16,069 nucleotides of DNA, taken from contig DETU01000034.1 of NCBI GenBank assembly GCA_002362175.1, forward strand, positions 1-16,069. Direction: 5' to 3'. Position numbers and translations under genes: made by a program. Below are positions 8,267-14,680 of this stretch, one piece after another (position 1 is the stretch's first letter; every line of letters begins with the position of its first letter). The notes beneath the pieces are model-generated. The model was not told where the DNA came from and ran no database searches. It worked only from the letters and a program-made list of their open reading frames with translations. This DNA is from Ruminococcus sp. UBA3280 (GTDB taxonomy: Bacteria > Bacillota > Clostridia > Oscillospirales > Ruminococcaceae).

Positions 8267-9133
8267 ATGGTTAAAATTAAAAAGAGAAATGGCGAAACAA
8301 TCGTCACAAATCCAAAACAGAATAAGATACTGAAAAAACTTTACAGTACAGTTTCGGGAAGAATAGTTCTGAAAATACTTACTGCTCCGATTGTTTCAGA
8401 AATTGTCGGAAAGTATATGGATTCACCATTGTCAAAACCGCTGATTAACCGGTTTATAAAAAATAACAATATTGACACTTCTCAGTACATAATGAAGAAT
8501 TTCAGTTCATACAATGAGTTTTTCACAAGGAAGATAAAAAAAGGCAAACGTCCCATTGACTATAATCAGAAGCACCTGATAAGTCCGTGTGATTCAAAAC
8601 TGACTGCTTATAAGATAAGAAGAAACAGCATATTCCGTATAAAGAACTCTCTTTACAGGGTTTCTGATATGCTGAAAAATGAATTTCTTGCAAGACGTTA
8701 TGACGGTGGTTATTGTCTTATTTATCGTCTTGAAGTTGACGACTATCACCGCTACTGCTATATCGATGATGGATTCAAAACAAATAATGTATTTATTTCA
8801 GGTGAACTTCATACGGTAAATCCCGTTGCACTCAAAAAATATAATGTATACAAGAGAAACTGCCGTGAATACACAATTATGCACACGGATAATTTCGGAG
8901 ACGTTGTACAACTTGAAGTCGGTGCGATGATGGTCGGAAAAATCTGTAATTATCATGGTGAATATAATTTCATAAAGGGTGAAGAAAAGGGAATGTTCAT
9001 GTTTGGAGGTTCTACTATAATTCAGCTCTTTGAAAAGGACAGAATACGTCCTGATTCGGATATTCTGAAAAATACAAGGGACGGCTTTGAGACTGTTGTA
9101 CACTTGGGCGAAAAAATTGGAATTTCATTATAA
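8267..9133 (+). CDS. psd: Phosphatidylserine decarboxylase proenzyme
   Basis: The 288-aa product is a membrane-associated pyruvoyl enzyme that converts phosphatidylserine to phosphatidylethanolamine. It autocleaves at the Gly-Ser bond of 'FGGSTIIQLF' (G248/S249); S249 becomes the pyruvoyl group on the short alpha chain of about 40 residues. The other autocatalytic residues are visible: D109 in 'SPCDSKL' and H161 in 'VDDYHRYCY'. The phrase 'YNEFFTRKIKKGKRPID' is typical of the longer, type II-like Gram-positive subgroup. The start ATG lies only 6 nt after the stop of the HgdB-like gene with a weak AGG, suggesting translational coupling. No phosphatidylserine synthase gene is adjacent. Co-transcription with the activase pair is a visible fact; a functional link is not established. 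Confidence 0.95.
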   Translation: MVKIKKRNGETIVTNPKQNKILKKLYSTVSGRIVLKILTAPIVSEIVGKYMDSPLSKPLINRFIKNNNIDTSQYIMKNFSSYNEFFTRKIKKGKRPIDYNQKHLISPCDSKLTAYKIRRNSIFRIKNSLYRVSDMLKNEFLARRYDGGYCLIYRLEVDDYHRYCYIDDGFKTNNVFISGELHTVNPVALKKYNVYKRNCREYTIMHTDNFGDVVQLEVGAMMVGKICNYHGEYNFIKGEEKGMFMFGGSTIIQLFEKDRIRPDSDILKNTRDGFETVVHLGEKIGISL

Positions 9134-9134
9134 A

Positions 9135-9163
9135 AAAAGACGGAGTAAAAATCTCCGTCTTTT
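9135..9163. terminator. Bidirectional terminator between convergent psd and hydrolase genes
   Basis: AAAAGACGGAG (9135-9145) and CTCCGTCTTTT (9153-9163) form a perfect 11-bp stem around a TAAAAAT loop. It is followed by T-rich DNA on the + strand and preceded by an A-tract that is a T-tract on the - strand. The hydrolase stop codon (9162-9164) lies inside the hairpin. Confidence 0.9.
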
Positions 9164-9788
9164 ATTTATTACAATTATAAAAACTGCATAACAGTTCTGC
9201 AAGTTTTTCAGGAGCGTCGGTATTGACTTCATGTCCCGCACCTTTGACTTCTTTAAGTTCTGCATTTTTCAGAATTTCAGAAAGATTTACAGATGATTTT
9301 TTATTTGCACTGTCCTTTTCCCCGTAAACAATCATAACAGGACAGGTGACTTTATACAATAAATCGCTGAAATCAAGTTTTATCATTGATTTACACAGTG
9401 AAATAAAATCAGTTTTTTTAAAACCCATCTGTCCGAACATTGAATCAGGCATGAAACGAAAAATAATATTCTGAAATGTCAGCATTTTTTTCGGCATTTT
9501 ATACTGCGGAGCAATAAGCACAAGCGAATTTACTTTATTGGGAAAGTCAATTGCATAATTGAGTGCCAGCACACTACCGAGTGAAAGTCCGCATAAATCA
9601 ACAGGTTCATGAAATTTACTGCAAAAATCAGCAAATGACGCATATAAGTTTTCATAGCATATTTCCCCGTTACGAACCATAACGGACAAATCAGGGCATA
9701 CAGTATCTGTATGGTCTGGCAAGTGAATGACTGTCTTGTTCCAGCTTTCAGATGACTGTCCCAAACCATGAATATACACATACTTCAT
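9162..9788 (-). CDS. Alpha/beta-fold hydrolase
   Basis: The 208-aa cytosolic protein has a compact alpha/beta-hydrolase core with the catalytic triad visible: nucleophile S69 in the elbow 'CGLSLGS', acid D159 in 'YGEKDSANK' and base H186 in 'GAGHEVN'. The oxyanion loop is the N-terminal 'YIHGLGQSSESW'. It is shorter than many family members, with a small lid at about 95-140. Likely activities are esterase, thioesterase or MhpC/YchN-like hydrolase; the substrate cannot be assigned. It starts 3 nt after the murA stop (TAA-GAT-ATG) with only a weak ribosome site (TTTAAG), so it is probably translated by coupling to murA. It is the last gene of the minus-strand series and ends in the shared terminator. 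Confidence 0.85.
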   Translation of the reverse strand: MKYVYIHGLGQSSESWNKTVIHLPDHTDTVCPDLSVMVRNGEICYENLYASFADFCSKFHEPVDLCGLSLGSVLALNYAIDFPNKVNSLVLIAPQYKMPKKMLTFQNIIFRFMPDSMFGQMGFKKTDFISLCKSMIKLDFSDLLYKVTCPVMIVYGEKDSANKKSSVNLSEILKNAELKEVKGAGHEVNTDAPEKLAELLCSFYNCNK

Positions 9789-9791
9789 ATC

Positions 9792-11126
9792 TTAAACGGC
9801 TTCTGCATTGTCTGCACTGTCGTTTCTGCTGACAGACTTTGTATCAGAATCATTTTCAGAAACTTCGTCAGGAGCAGATACCTTTTTAATGTCTGCACCT
9901 ATTTCACGAAGTTTAACCTCCATACCGTCATAACCTCTTTCAATATGGAATATATCTTCAATTTCGGTAATACCACTTGCAGCAAGTCCGGCAATAATCA
10001 AAGCTGCTCCTGCTCGGAGGTCGCAAGCTTTAACGGGAGCTCCCATAAGTTTACCTGTACCCTCAATAAGTGCAACAGTGCCGTTTACTGTAATATCAGC
10101 CCCCATGCGTCTGAGTTCGTCAACATAACGGAAACGCTGGTCCCATATTCCTTCAGTTATAATACTTGTACCCTCTGCAAGAGTAAGCAGAGTTGCAATC
10201 TGTGGTTGCATATCAGTCGGGAATCCGGGGTGTGGTGAAGTCTTTACGTTGGCTTTTACAAGAGGTCCGTCAACCCATACTCTTATACTGTCGTCATAAG
10301 GTTCAATATTCACACCGATTTTTTCAAGTTTCTTTGTAATTGACTCAAGATGTTTCGGAATAACGTTTTTTATGAGAACATCGCCTTTTGTAGCAGCGGC
10401 GGCAATCATAAACGTTCCTGCTTCAATCTGGTCGGGAATAACCGAATAATTAGTACCGTGAAGATGTTCAACGCCTCTTATCTTGATAACGTCCGTACCT
10501 GCACCCATGATATTAGCACCCATAGAGTTTAGGAAATTCGCCAAATCAACTATATGCGGTTCTTTAGCCGCATTCTCAATGACTGTAAGACCTTCAGCCT
10601 TTACAGCCGCAAGCATGGCATTCATAGTTGCACCTACCGTTACAACATCAAAGAAAATCTGATTTCCCGTAAGTTTATCAGCCGTAAGGTCAATCATTCC
10701 CTGACTGAGTGTATAGTCTGCACCGAGAAGTGAAAATGCTTTTAAATGCTGGTCAATCGGACGGTCTCCGAGAGGGCAACCACCCGGCATTGAAACTCTT
10801 GCCTTGTTGAATTTTCCAAGCAAAGCACCAAGAAAATAATATGACGCACGCATTTTTCTTGCTGTTTCATACGGAACACAACACCTGTCAATTTTAGTGG
10901 GGTCAATTCTGTATGCATCTTTACCGACACTTGTAACCTCAGCTCCCATTTCTTTAAGGATAGTGAGGCTTATTTTTACGTCGCTTATTGAAGGAACATT
11001 TTCAATATAACACGGCTCATCTGAAAGAATGACTGCCGGCAGAATAGCTACGGCGGCATTTTTAGCGCCGCTTATCATTACTTCACCGGTAAGACGGCGA
11101 CCACCCCTGATAACAAATTTATCCAA
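9792..11126 (-). CDS. murA: UDP-N-acetylglucosamine 1-carboxyvinyltransferase
   Basis: MurA transfers enolpyruvate from PEP to UDP-GlcNAc, the first committed step of peptidoglycan synthesis. The protein is 444 aa from a TTG start at 11126, giving MDKFVIRGGRRLTGEV, the normal MurA N-terminus. A longer reading from GTG 11204 would add 26 residues with no family counterpart, and the AAGGAGAG at 11134-11141 is correctly spaced for TTG. Catalytic features are K22 in 'SGAKNAA', the PEP-attacking C117 in 'PGGCPLGDRPID', the R in 'KMRASYYFLG', and the Asp of 'HPGFPTDMQPQ'. The presence of Cys rather than Asp at 117 predicts fosfomycin sensitivity of this enzyme. The last 30 or so residues are an acidic, Ser/Asp-rich tail beyond the usual end. 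Downstream, the hydrolase follows after 3 nt. Confidence 0.96.
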   Translation of the reverse strand: MDKFVIRGGRRLTGEVMISGAKNAAVAILPAVILSDEPCYIENVPSISDVKISLTILKEMGAEVTSVGKDAYRIDPTKIDRCCVPYETARKMRASYYFLGALLGKFNKARVSMPGGCPLGDRPIDQHLKAFSLLGADYTLSQGMIDLTADKLTGNQIFFDVVTVGATMNAMLAAVKAEGLTVIENAAKEPHIVDLANFLNSMGANIMGAGTDVIKIRGVEHLHGTNYSVIPDQIEAGTFMIAAAATKGDVLIKNVIPKHLESITKKLEKIGVNIEPYDDSIRVWVDGPLVKANVKTSPHPGFPTDMQPQIATLLTLAEGTSIITEGIWDQRFRYVDELRRMGADITVNGTVALIEGTGKLMGAPVKACDLRAGAALIIAGLAASGITEIEDIFHIERGYDGMEVKLREIGADIKKVSAPDEVSENDSDTKSVSRNDSADNAEAV

Positions 11127-11133
11127 ATATACT

Positions 11134-11141
11134 CTCTCCTT
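11134..11141 (-). promoter_or_regulatory. Ribosome binding site that fixes the murA TTG start
   Basis: On the minus strand AAGGAGAG lies 7 nt upstream of the TTG at 11126-11124. No comparable site precedes the in-frame GTG at 11204. This and the family N-terminus both favour TTG. Confidence 0.85.
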
Positions 11142-11167
11142 ATTTCTCAGGAAATTTTTCTCTGCTC

Positions 11168-11186
11168 CTGAATGTCTTTTATTCAG
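11168..11186 (-). other. Small hairpin in the murA leader
   Basis: CTGAAT and ATTCAG form a 6-bp stem around a 7-nt loop, about 26 nt upstream of the murA ribosome site. It is not followed by a T-tract and so is not a terminator. It may only affect mRNA stability. Confidence 0.35.
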
Positions 11187-11222
11187 AACGTAAAGAATAC
11201 GCACTGATACCTACACAGGCAT

Positions 11223-11251
11223 GATATATAAAATTAAAATAATATAATCAA
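11223..11251 (-). promoter_or_regulatory. Weak candidate promoter for murA
   Basis: On the minus strand TTGATT (11251-11246), a 17-bp spacer and TATATC (11228-11223) resemble a sigma-A promoter with about four matches in each hexamer. It sits just at and after the stop of the lipoprotein gene. No terminator is visible between the two genes, so read-through from the upstream promoter is equally possible. Confidence 0.35.
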
Positions 11252-11252
11252 T

Positions 11253-12812
11253 TTATACCGGTGACTCCTCAAAATAAGCTTCAGAAGTATCTTCTGCGGA
11301 CGTTTCCGCTTCTTCTTCAGCAACCGGTGTTTCATTTGAAGAGCCACTGTAATCGGAGATATACCAGCGTACTTCACTGCCGTCATATTCACCGACTTTA
11401 ACAGACTCAATTATAACATCTTCAACAGGCTTGTCATTTGCACCTGTTTCAGTTTTCTGAATTTCAAAAATCACGTCTAAACCGTCATATACCTGTCCAA
11501 AAATTGTGTAAGCTCCGTCAAGCCACGGAGTACCGCCGGCTGTAGAATATATTTCCATTGCTTCATCTGAAAAGCTGTAACCGTAGTTTTTATATTGTTC
11601 CAAATCTTCCGCAGAATATACTTCTCCCGTAACAATATAGAACTGACTGCCGTCTGTTGCGGTTGAACCGCTGTTTGCATAGGCAACCGCACCTGCTGCA
11701 TGGATAAGATGCGGGTCTGTACCGCCGTCAAAGCTTCCGCCCCACATTGATTCTCCGCCCATGCCTGTACCTTCGGGGTCACCGCCCTGAATCATGAAGT
11801 CATTGATTACTCTGTGGAAAGTAAGACCGTCATAATAACCCTGTTCAGCAAGACCTATGAAGTTTTCAACGCCCTTGTCTGCATATTCAGGGAAAAGTCT
11901 GAACTTTACTTCACCATAGTCCTTGATGTTCATGCTTATGACTTTATCGCCCTCTTTGATGTCCGAGAAGTTCTTGACAGCGACTTCTTCAGGCGGAAGA
12001 GTTGTTTCTTCCTGGGGCACAGCATCTGCGTCATAACCCTCATAGTCGGTTATATACCATTTAAGTTCTTCATCATTATACTTGTCAACCGTAACAGATT
12101 CAATGATAACGTCCTGCATGGGTTTGTCGTTTCCTGTATCTGTAGAAACCTGCTGTATCTTGAATATTATGTCAAGACCCTCAAAAACCTGTCCGAAAAC
12201 GGTATAGTTTCCGTCAAGATAAGGGACACCGCCTGCCGTTGTATAGATTTTCTTTGCTTCATCGGAGATATTGTAACCGGCTGACCTATAATTCTCAATA
12301 TCATCTTCCGTACAAACTGTACCTGTAACAATATAGAACTGACTGCCGTTAGTTGAAGTACCCTGACTGTTTGCATATGCCAAAGCACCAGCCGCATGAA
12401 TAAGGTGGGGGTCTGTACCGCCTTCAAACTTTCCGCCCCATATTGATTCACCGCCACGTCCCGTACCTTCGGGGTCACCGCCCTGAATCATGAAGTCGTT
12501 GATTACTCTGTGGAAAGTAAGACCGTCATAATAACCTTTTTCTGCAAGACCTACGAAATTTTCAACACCTTTGTCGGCATATTCGGGGAAAAGTCTTATT
12601 TTAACCGTTCCATAGTCCTTTATTTTCATGGTAATGATTGTATCGTCCTTTTTAGGAGCGGTAAAATTAGCTATCTGCACACTTGCGTTTGAAGAATTAT
12701 CAACAGATTCTTCATTTGAATTTTCAACTATTTCGGGTTCTTTACCGCACGACGAAAAAACCGTCGTCAATGTAAACGTACAGATAAGAACAGCCAGTAC
12801 TCTTTTTAACAT
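11253..12812 (-). CDS. Lipoprotein with two tandem cyclophilin peptidyl-prolyl isomerase domains
   Basis: The 519-aa surface lipoprotein begins with a signal peptide (MLKRVLAVLICTF...) ending in the lipobox FSSC, with C22 as the lipidated residue. An acidic, Asn/Ser-rich spacer (about 23-55) precedes cyclophilin domain 1 (about 57-242). A linker rich in Pro/Glu (about 258-285) leads to domain 2 (about 289-475), followed by an acidic tail. Both domains keep the catalytic core 'FHRVINDFMIQGGDPEGTG', with the key Arg at R102 and R334, plus 'GSQFYIVTG' and 'FGQV'. It should catalyse prolyl cis-trans isomerisation in secreted or cell-wall proteins outside the membrane. The start is ATG 12812: AAGGAG lies 8 nt upstream, whereas an in-frame GTG at 12821 overlaps that ribosome site. 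The two domains are in register at exactly 232 residues, showing internal duplication. Confidence 0.94.
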   Translation of the reverse strand: MLKRVLAVLICTFTLTTVFSSCGKEPEIVENSNEESVDNSSNASVQIANFTAPKKDDTIITMKIKDYGTVKIRLFPEYADKGVENFVGLAEKGYYDGLTFHRVINDFMIQGGDPEGTGRGGESIWGGKFEGGTDPHLIHAAGALAYANSQGTSTNGSQFYIVTGTVCTEDDIENYRSAGYNISDEAKKIYTTAGGVPYLDGNYTVFGQVFEGLDIIFKIQQVSTDTGNDKPMQDVIIESVTVDKYNDEELKWYITDYEGYDADAVPQEETTLPPEEVAVKNFSDIKEGDKVISMNIKDYGEVKFRLFPEYADKGVENFIGLAEQGYYDGLTFHRVINDFMIQGGDPEGTGMGGESMWGGSFDGGTDPHLIHAAGAVAYANSGSTATDGSQFYIVTGEVYSAEDLEQYKNYGYSFSDEAMEIYSTAGGTPWLDGAYTIFGQVYDGLDVIFEIQKTETGANDKPVEDVIIESVKVGEYDGSEVRWYISDYSGSSNETPVAEEEAETSAEDTSEAYFEESPV

Positions 12813-12888
12813 ACATTGCACTCCTTAAAAACATAATTAATATATACAAAAATACAGTTTTGAATAACAAATATAATTCAACTTAACT

Positions 12889-12917
12889 ATTATACAACAT
12901 TATTCCCGATTTGTAAA
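12889..12917 (-). promoter_or_regulatory. Sigma-A promoter of the tandem cyclophilin lipoprotein gene
   Basis: On the minus strand TTTACA (12917-12912), a 17-bp spacer and a perfect TATAAT (12894-12889). Transcription should start near 12882, giving a leader of about 70 nt. This probably also serves murA and the hydrolase by read-through. Confidence 0.85.
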
Positions 12918-13008
12918 TAGTTTCCGGCTAAATTTGTGACAAACGGGAAAAGCAGTGACAGAAATGAATAATATTTACTCTAAAATGCCGTAATTTATAA
13001 TAAAATTC

Positions 13009-13025
13009 AAGTGAATTATTCACTT
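13009..13025 (-). repeat. 17-bp palindrome across the pseudo-cyclophilin stop codon
   Basis: AAGTGAAT and ATTCACTT flank a single central base, forming a perfect inverted repeat that contains the stop codon. As RNA it makes only a 6-bp stem with a 3-nt loop, followed on the minus strand by TGAATTTTATTATAA. It could be a weak terminator or an operator-like site; neither is certain. Confidence 0.4.
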
Positions 13026-13816
13026 TTTTCCTCTGCGGAATATGTTCCGATTTTTACGGAAATAATCATTATATCATCATCGGGAATTTTATAATTTCCG
13101 TTGTCTTTAGAATCAAGAGAAGCAAGTTCTTCAACTATATCCAGCCCCTCGTAAACCTGTCCTATTACGGTCATCTGCTGTGAGAAATTAGGAACACCGC
13201 CTTTTTCGATAAAAGCCTCAACGAGTTTTTCGCTTGTGTCGGACGCACGCAACTGTTCTTTGAGTTCGTCGGTAAACTCTATGGTGTTGAGAAAATCAAG
13301 ACGACTACCACAGTAATAAGTACCACCACCGAGAAGTTTTTCAGTAAAAGTTCTGTCATAATCGGTAATCGGACAACATACAGCACCTTTGAAACTCCAT
13401 AAATCCTGATTAAGTTCACGTTCTATTCTTTCACAGGCATCGCCCCTTTTGAAACTTCCGTCCTTTTTCTTTGAACCTGCTGAAGAATAAACTCCGCTTT
13501 CCGAGTTATAGAAATAAGTGTTGTCATAATAACCGCTTTCGGCAAGTTCCGTGAAATTCTTAACGGCGTTCGGGGAATAATCGGGATAAAGCACGAAACG
13601 GATTTCACCTAAAGTAGTTTCCATTATTGCTATCGGGTCATTTTCCTTTGGTTCTTCAAGCTGAACAAGGTCGAGACTGTTTACATCAATTGCAACATAA
13701 GTATTATTATTGTCCCTTACGTTTTCCATGAGCATAAGTCCGAGAGTAAGAAGCCCCATTCCAATCATCACTATTATGAGTGTTTTCATGAAACTTCTGT
13801 TTTTGGTGTTCTTCAT
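13016..13816 (-). CDS. Membrane-anchored cyclophilin-like protein, apparently catalytically inactive
   Basis: The 266-aa protein has one N-terminal transmembrane anchor (about 11-30) and an extracytoplasmic domain with a cyclophilin outline: 'METTLGEIRFVLYPDYSPNA', 'VKNFTELAESGYYDN' and, near the end, 'VIGQVYEGLDIVEEL'. The segment corresponding to the catalytic 'FHRVINDFMIQGGD' of the neighbouring lipoprotein is instead 'FYNSESGVYSSAGS' (102-115), so the catalytic Arg and the substrate-contacting Gln are both replaced. The 'GSQFYI' strand is replaced by 'GTYYCGSRLDF'. It may be a binding module or regulator rather than an isomerase. It follows the XRE gene by 21 nt with a poor ribosome site (GAAAG), implying an operon. 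A small ATG AAA GAT GTG AAT AAA TGA reading frame overlaps the start by ATGA, which might couple translation. Confidence 0.8.
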   Translation of the reverse strand: MKNTKNRSFMKTLIIVMIGMGLLTLGLMLMENVRDNNNTYVAIDVNSLDLVQLEEPKENDPIAIMETTLGEIRFVLYPDYSPNAVKNFTELAESGYYDNTYFYNSESGVYSSAGSKKKDGSFKRGDACERIERELNQDLWSFKGAVCCPITDYDRTFTEKLLGGGTYYCGSRLDFLNTIEFTDELKEQLRASDTSEKLVEAFIEKGGVPNFSQQMTVIGQVYEGLDIVEELASLDSKDNGNYKIPDDDIMIISVKIGTYSAEEKSE

Positions 13817-13837
13817 TTATTCACATCTTTCATAATT

Positions 13838-14089
13838 TTATTTATCATCATTTCCTGAAATTTTTTTGTGAGCATTTGGGTCATCTGTTCTGCCCATTAT
13901 ATAATCAATAGAACAATCGAAATAATTAGCAATCTGTTCGATGACCGAAACAGAAGGTGTATAATCTCTTTTTTCCAAGTCGTAAATTAAGCTTTTACGA
14001 ATGTTACACTCATTAAGCAGTTTGGATATTGAAACATTTTTAACTTTACAAATACTTTTTATCATTTGTGCTGTATGTGCGTTATCCAT
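13838..14089 (-). CDS. XRE-family HTH transcriptional regulator
   Basis: The 83-aa cytosolic DNA-binding protein consists almost entirely of one Cro/CI-type helix-turn-helix domain (about 5-67). The recognisable phrases are 'VSISKLLNECNIRKSLIYDLE', reading through the turn and recognition helix, and 'SVSVIEQIANYFDCSIDYIMGR', the typical C-terminal signature of this family. A short polar tail follows and there is no sensor domain. The start ATG 14089 is preceded by AAAGGAG 9 nt upstream. It is divergent from the 94-aa gene and first in a two-gene unit with the pseudo-cyclophilin. The intergenic palindromes and direct repeats are plausible binding sites for it, by inference. Confidence 0.92.
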   Translation of the reverse strand: MDNAHTAQMIKSICKVKNVSISKLLNECNIRKSLIYDLEKRDYTPSVSVIEQIANYFDCSIDYIMGRTDDPNAHKKISGNDDK

Positions 14090-14107
14090 AACAAATAACT
14101 CCTTTCA

Positions 14108-14123
14108 TTGTGCATATTCACAA
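14108..14123 (-). promoter_or_regulatory. Palindrome in the XRE gene leader, operator candidate
   Basis: TTGTG and CACAA arms with the centre CATATT form an inverted repeat just upstream of the XRE ribosome site. It may be an autoregulatory operator or a small RNA hairpin. No strong promoter for the XRE gene is visible between it and the divergent promoter; a TATATT with a poor -35 (TTCACG, 19-bp spacing) is the best local candidate. Confidence 0.4.
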
Positions 14124-14150
14124 AATTTACGATAATATACGCAAACGCTA

Positions 14151-14179
14151 TTGACATACGTGAATTTACGTGATACAAT
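14151..14179 (+). promoter_or_regulatory. Rightward sigma-A promoter with repeats in its spacer
   Basis: TTGACA (14151-14156), a 17-bp spacer and TACAAT (14174-14179). The spacer contains TACGTGA twice (14157-14163 and 14167-14173), exactly 10 bp apart. The overlapping ACGTGAATTTACGT (14158-14171) is a near-palindrome with only one mismatched base pair. A second ATTTACG lies at 14125-14131. This is the expected layout of a repressor site between -35 and -10. Confidence 0.85.
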
Positions 14180-14185
14180 AGCATT

Positions 14186-14301
14186 ACAGTCCGAACAGCA
14201 GGGTAGGACAGTGGGGGGATAAGGGGGGGCATCGGAGGTTGCAAACGAAGATTGCAAAATATTATTTATTCTTTATTACTAAGAAAGGAGACGTATATTA
14301 T
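14186..14301 (+). promoter_or_regulatory. G-tract leader of the 94-aa gene
   Basis: From the predicted start near 14186, the untranslated leader contains GGG (14201-14203), G6 (14213-14218), G7 (14223-14229) and GGAGG (14234-14238), followed by TTGCAA-ACGAAGA-TTGCAA (14239-14257), which can form a 6-bp hairpin. The first three tracts can provide the four G3 runs of a G-quadruplex because G7 can be split. There is no ATG before 14302, and the GGAGG is abutted directly by TTG, so it is not usable as a normal ribosome site. Confidence 0.5.
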
Positions 14302-14586
14302 ATGATTAAAACCGATATTTCCGAGAGTAAAGCCATAATAGAAGCCCTCGCAGAAATTGCCCGTTTTATACATGAAAACCACAGCCTTCAGGAACTGAAA
14401 TGGTGCAGTAACGGTACAAGTACGGCAACTTACAAAATAAGCAATCACCTTATTGTAGTAAAAAGAGATGCCAATAACTCTACATTTTCAATAAAAGTAA
14501 AACTCAAAAAACATTCCACAATTACAGGAAATGTTATTGACAAGAATATTATCGCAACACCCTTTGACCACAAAATACCATTCTGA
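14302..14586 (+). CDS. Unrecognised 94-aa protein divergent from XRE regulator
   Basis: I do not recognise a family. The likely start is ATG 14302, 11 nt after AAAGGAG (14284-14290); an in-frame TTG at 14239 abuts GGAGG with no spacing and is unlikely. The 94-aa product begins MIKTDISESKAIIEALAEIA with a predicted amphipathic helix to about residue 30. A polar beta-rich section follows, 'TATYKISNHLIVVKRD' then 'STFSIKVKLKKHSTI', ending in a basic region and 'TPFDHKIPF'. It has no signal peptide, no membrane helix, and one Cys. It has a strong, apparently operator-controlled promoter, an unusual G-tract leader and an antisense promoter at its 3' end. It could be a regulated effector, an antitoxin/toxin-like small protein or a remnant of a mobile element. 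None of these is supported by homology. Confidence 0.65.
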   Translation: MIKTDISESKAIIEALAEIARFIHENHSLQELKWCSNGTSTATYKISNHLIVVKRDANNSTFSIKVKLKKHSTITGNVIDKNIIATPFDHKIPF

Positions 14587-14624
14587 TTATAAATCAGCGT
14601 AATAATTTTATTATACATAATCAG
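14583..14624 (+). other. Alternative stem-loops at the 3' end of the 94-aa gene
   Basis: CTGATTAT (14583-14590) can pair either locally with AATCAG (14592-14597) or more widely with ATAATCAG (14617-14624). No GC-rich stem with a T-tract is present, so there is no convincing terminator for the 94-aa gene before the region of opposing promoters. Confidence 0.35.
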
Positions 14625-14638
14625 GTATAATTTGTCAA
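14610..14638 (-). promoter_or_regulatory. Perfect-consensus leftward promoter, antisense to the 94-aa gene
   Basis: On the minus strand TTGACA (14638-14633), 17-bp spacer and TATAAT (14615-14610), a 12/12 match to sigma-A consensus. The transcript would start near 14603 and run antisense through the whole 94-aa gene toward the XRE gene at 14089. No credible gene on that strand begins between them. Confidence 0.75.
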
Positions 14639-14669
14639 GCATTTAACAGGTGTGAATTTATAAAATTAA

Positions 14670-14680
14670 TGTGATATAAT
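14670..14680 (+). promoter_or_regulatory. Extended -10 promoter candidate pointing right
   Basis: TGTGATATAAT is identical to the TRTGn -10 of the first operon, but the -35 at 17 bp (GTGAAT) is weak. Transcription would begin near 14687 with no reading frame ahead of the hairpin at 14717-14740, so any product would be a short untranslated RNA or antisense to the 3' end of the next gene. Confidence 0.45.

Noticed and set aside
9768..10238. 156-aa open frame on the + strand opposite murA
   Set aside because: It is antisense to conserved MurA coding sequence, is rich in Cys, Ser and Asn without family features, and begins inside the hydrolase start region.
11814..12284. 156-aa open frame on the + strand opposite the tandem cyclophilin gene
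   Set aside because: It mirrors the duplicated cyclophilin DNA; a similar antisense frame appears opposite the other copy. No promoter or ribosome site supports it.
12463..12536. Mobile element or assembly duplication
   Set aside because: The repeat is in frame, matches one protein domain, and has no terminal inverted repeats or transposase; it is explained by cyclophilin domain duplication.
14239..14301. TTG start giving a 115-aa version of the small protein
   Set aside because: GGAGG directly abuts the TTG with no spacing, whereas AAAGGAG precedes ATG 14302 at a usable distance.
14445..14642. 65-aa open frame on the minus strand across the 94-aa gene
   Set aside because: Its ATG lies upstream of the leftward transcription start and inside the promoter, so it would not be in that transcript; it has no ribosome site and looks like a hydrophobic shadow.
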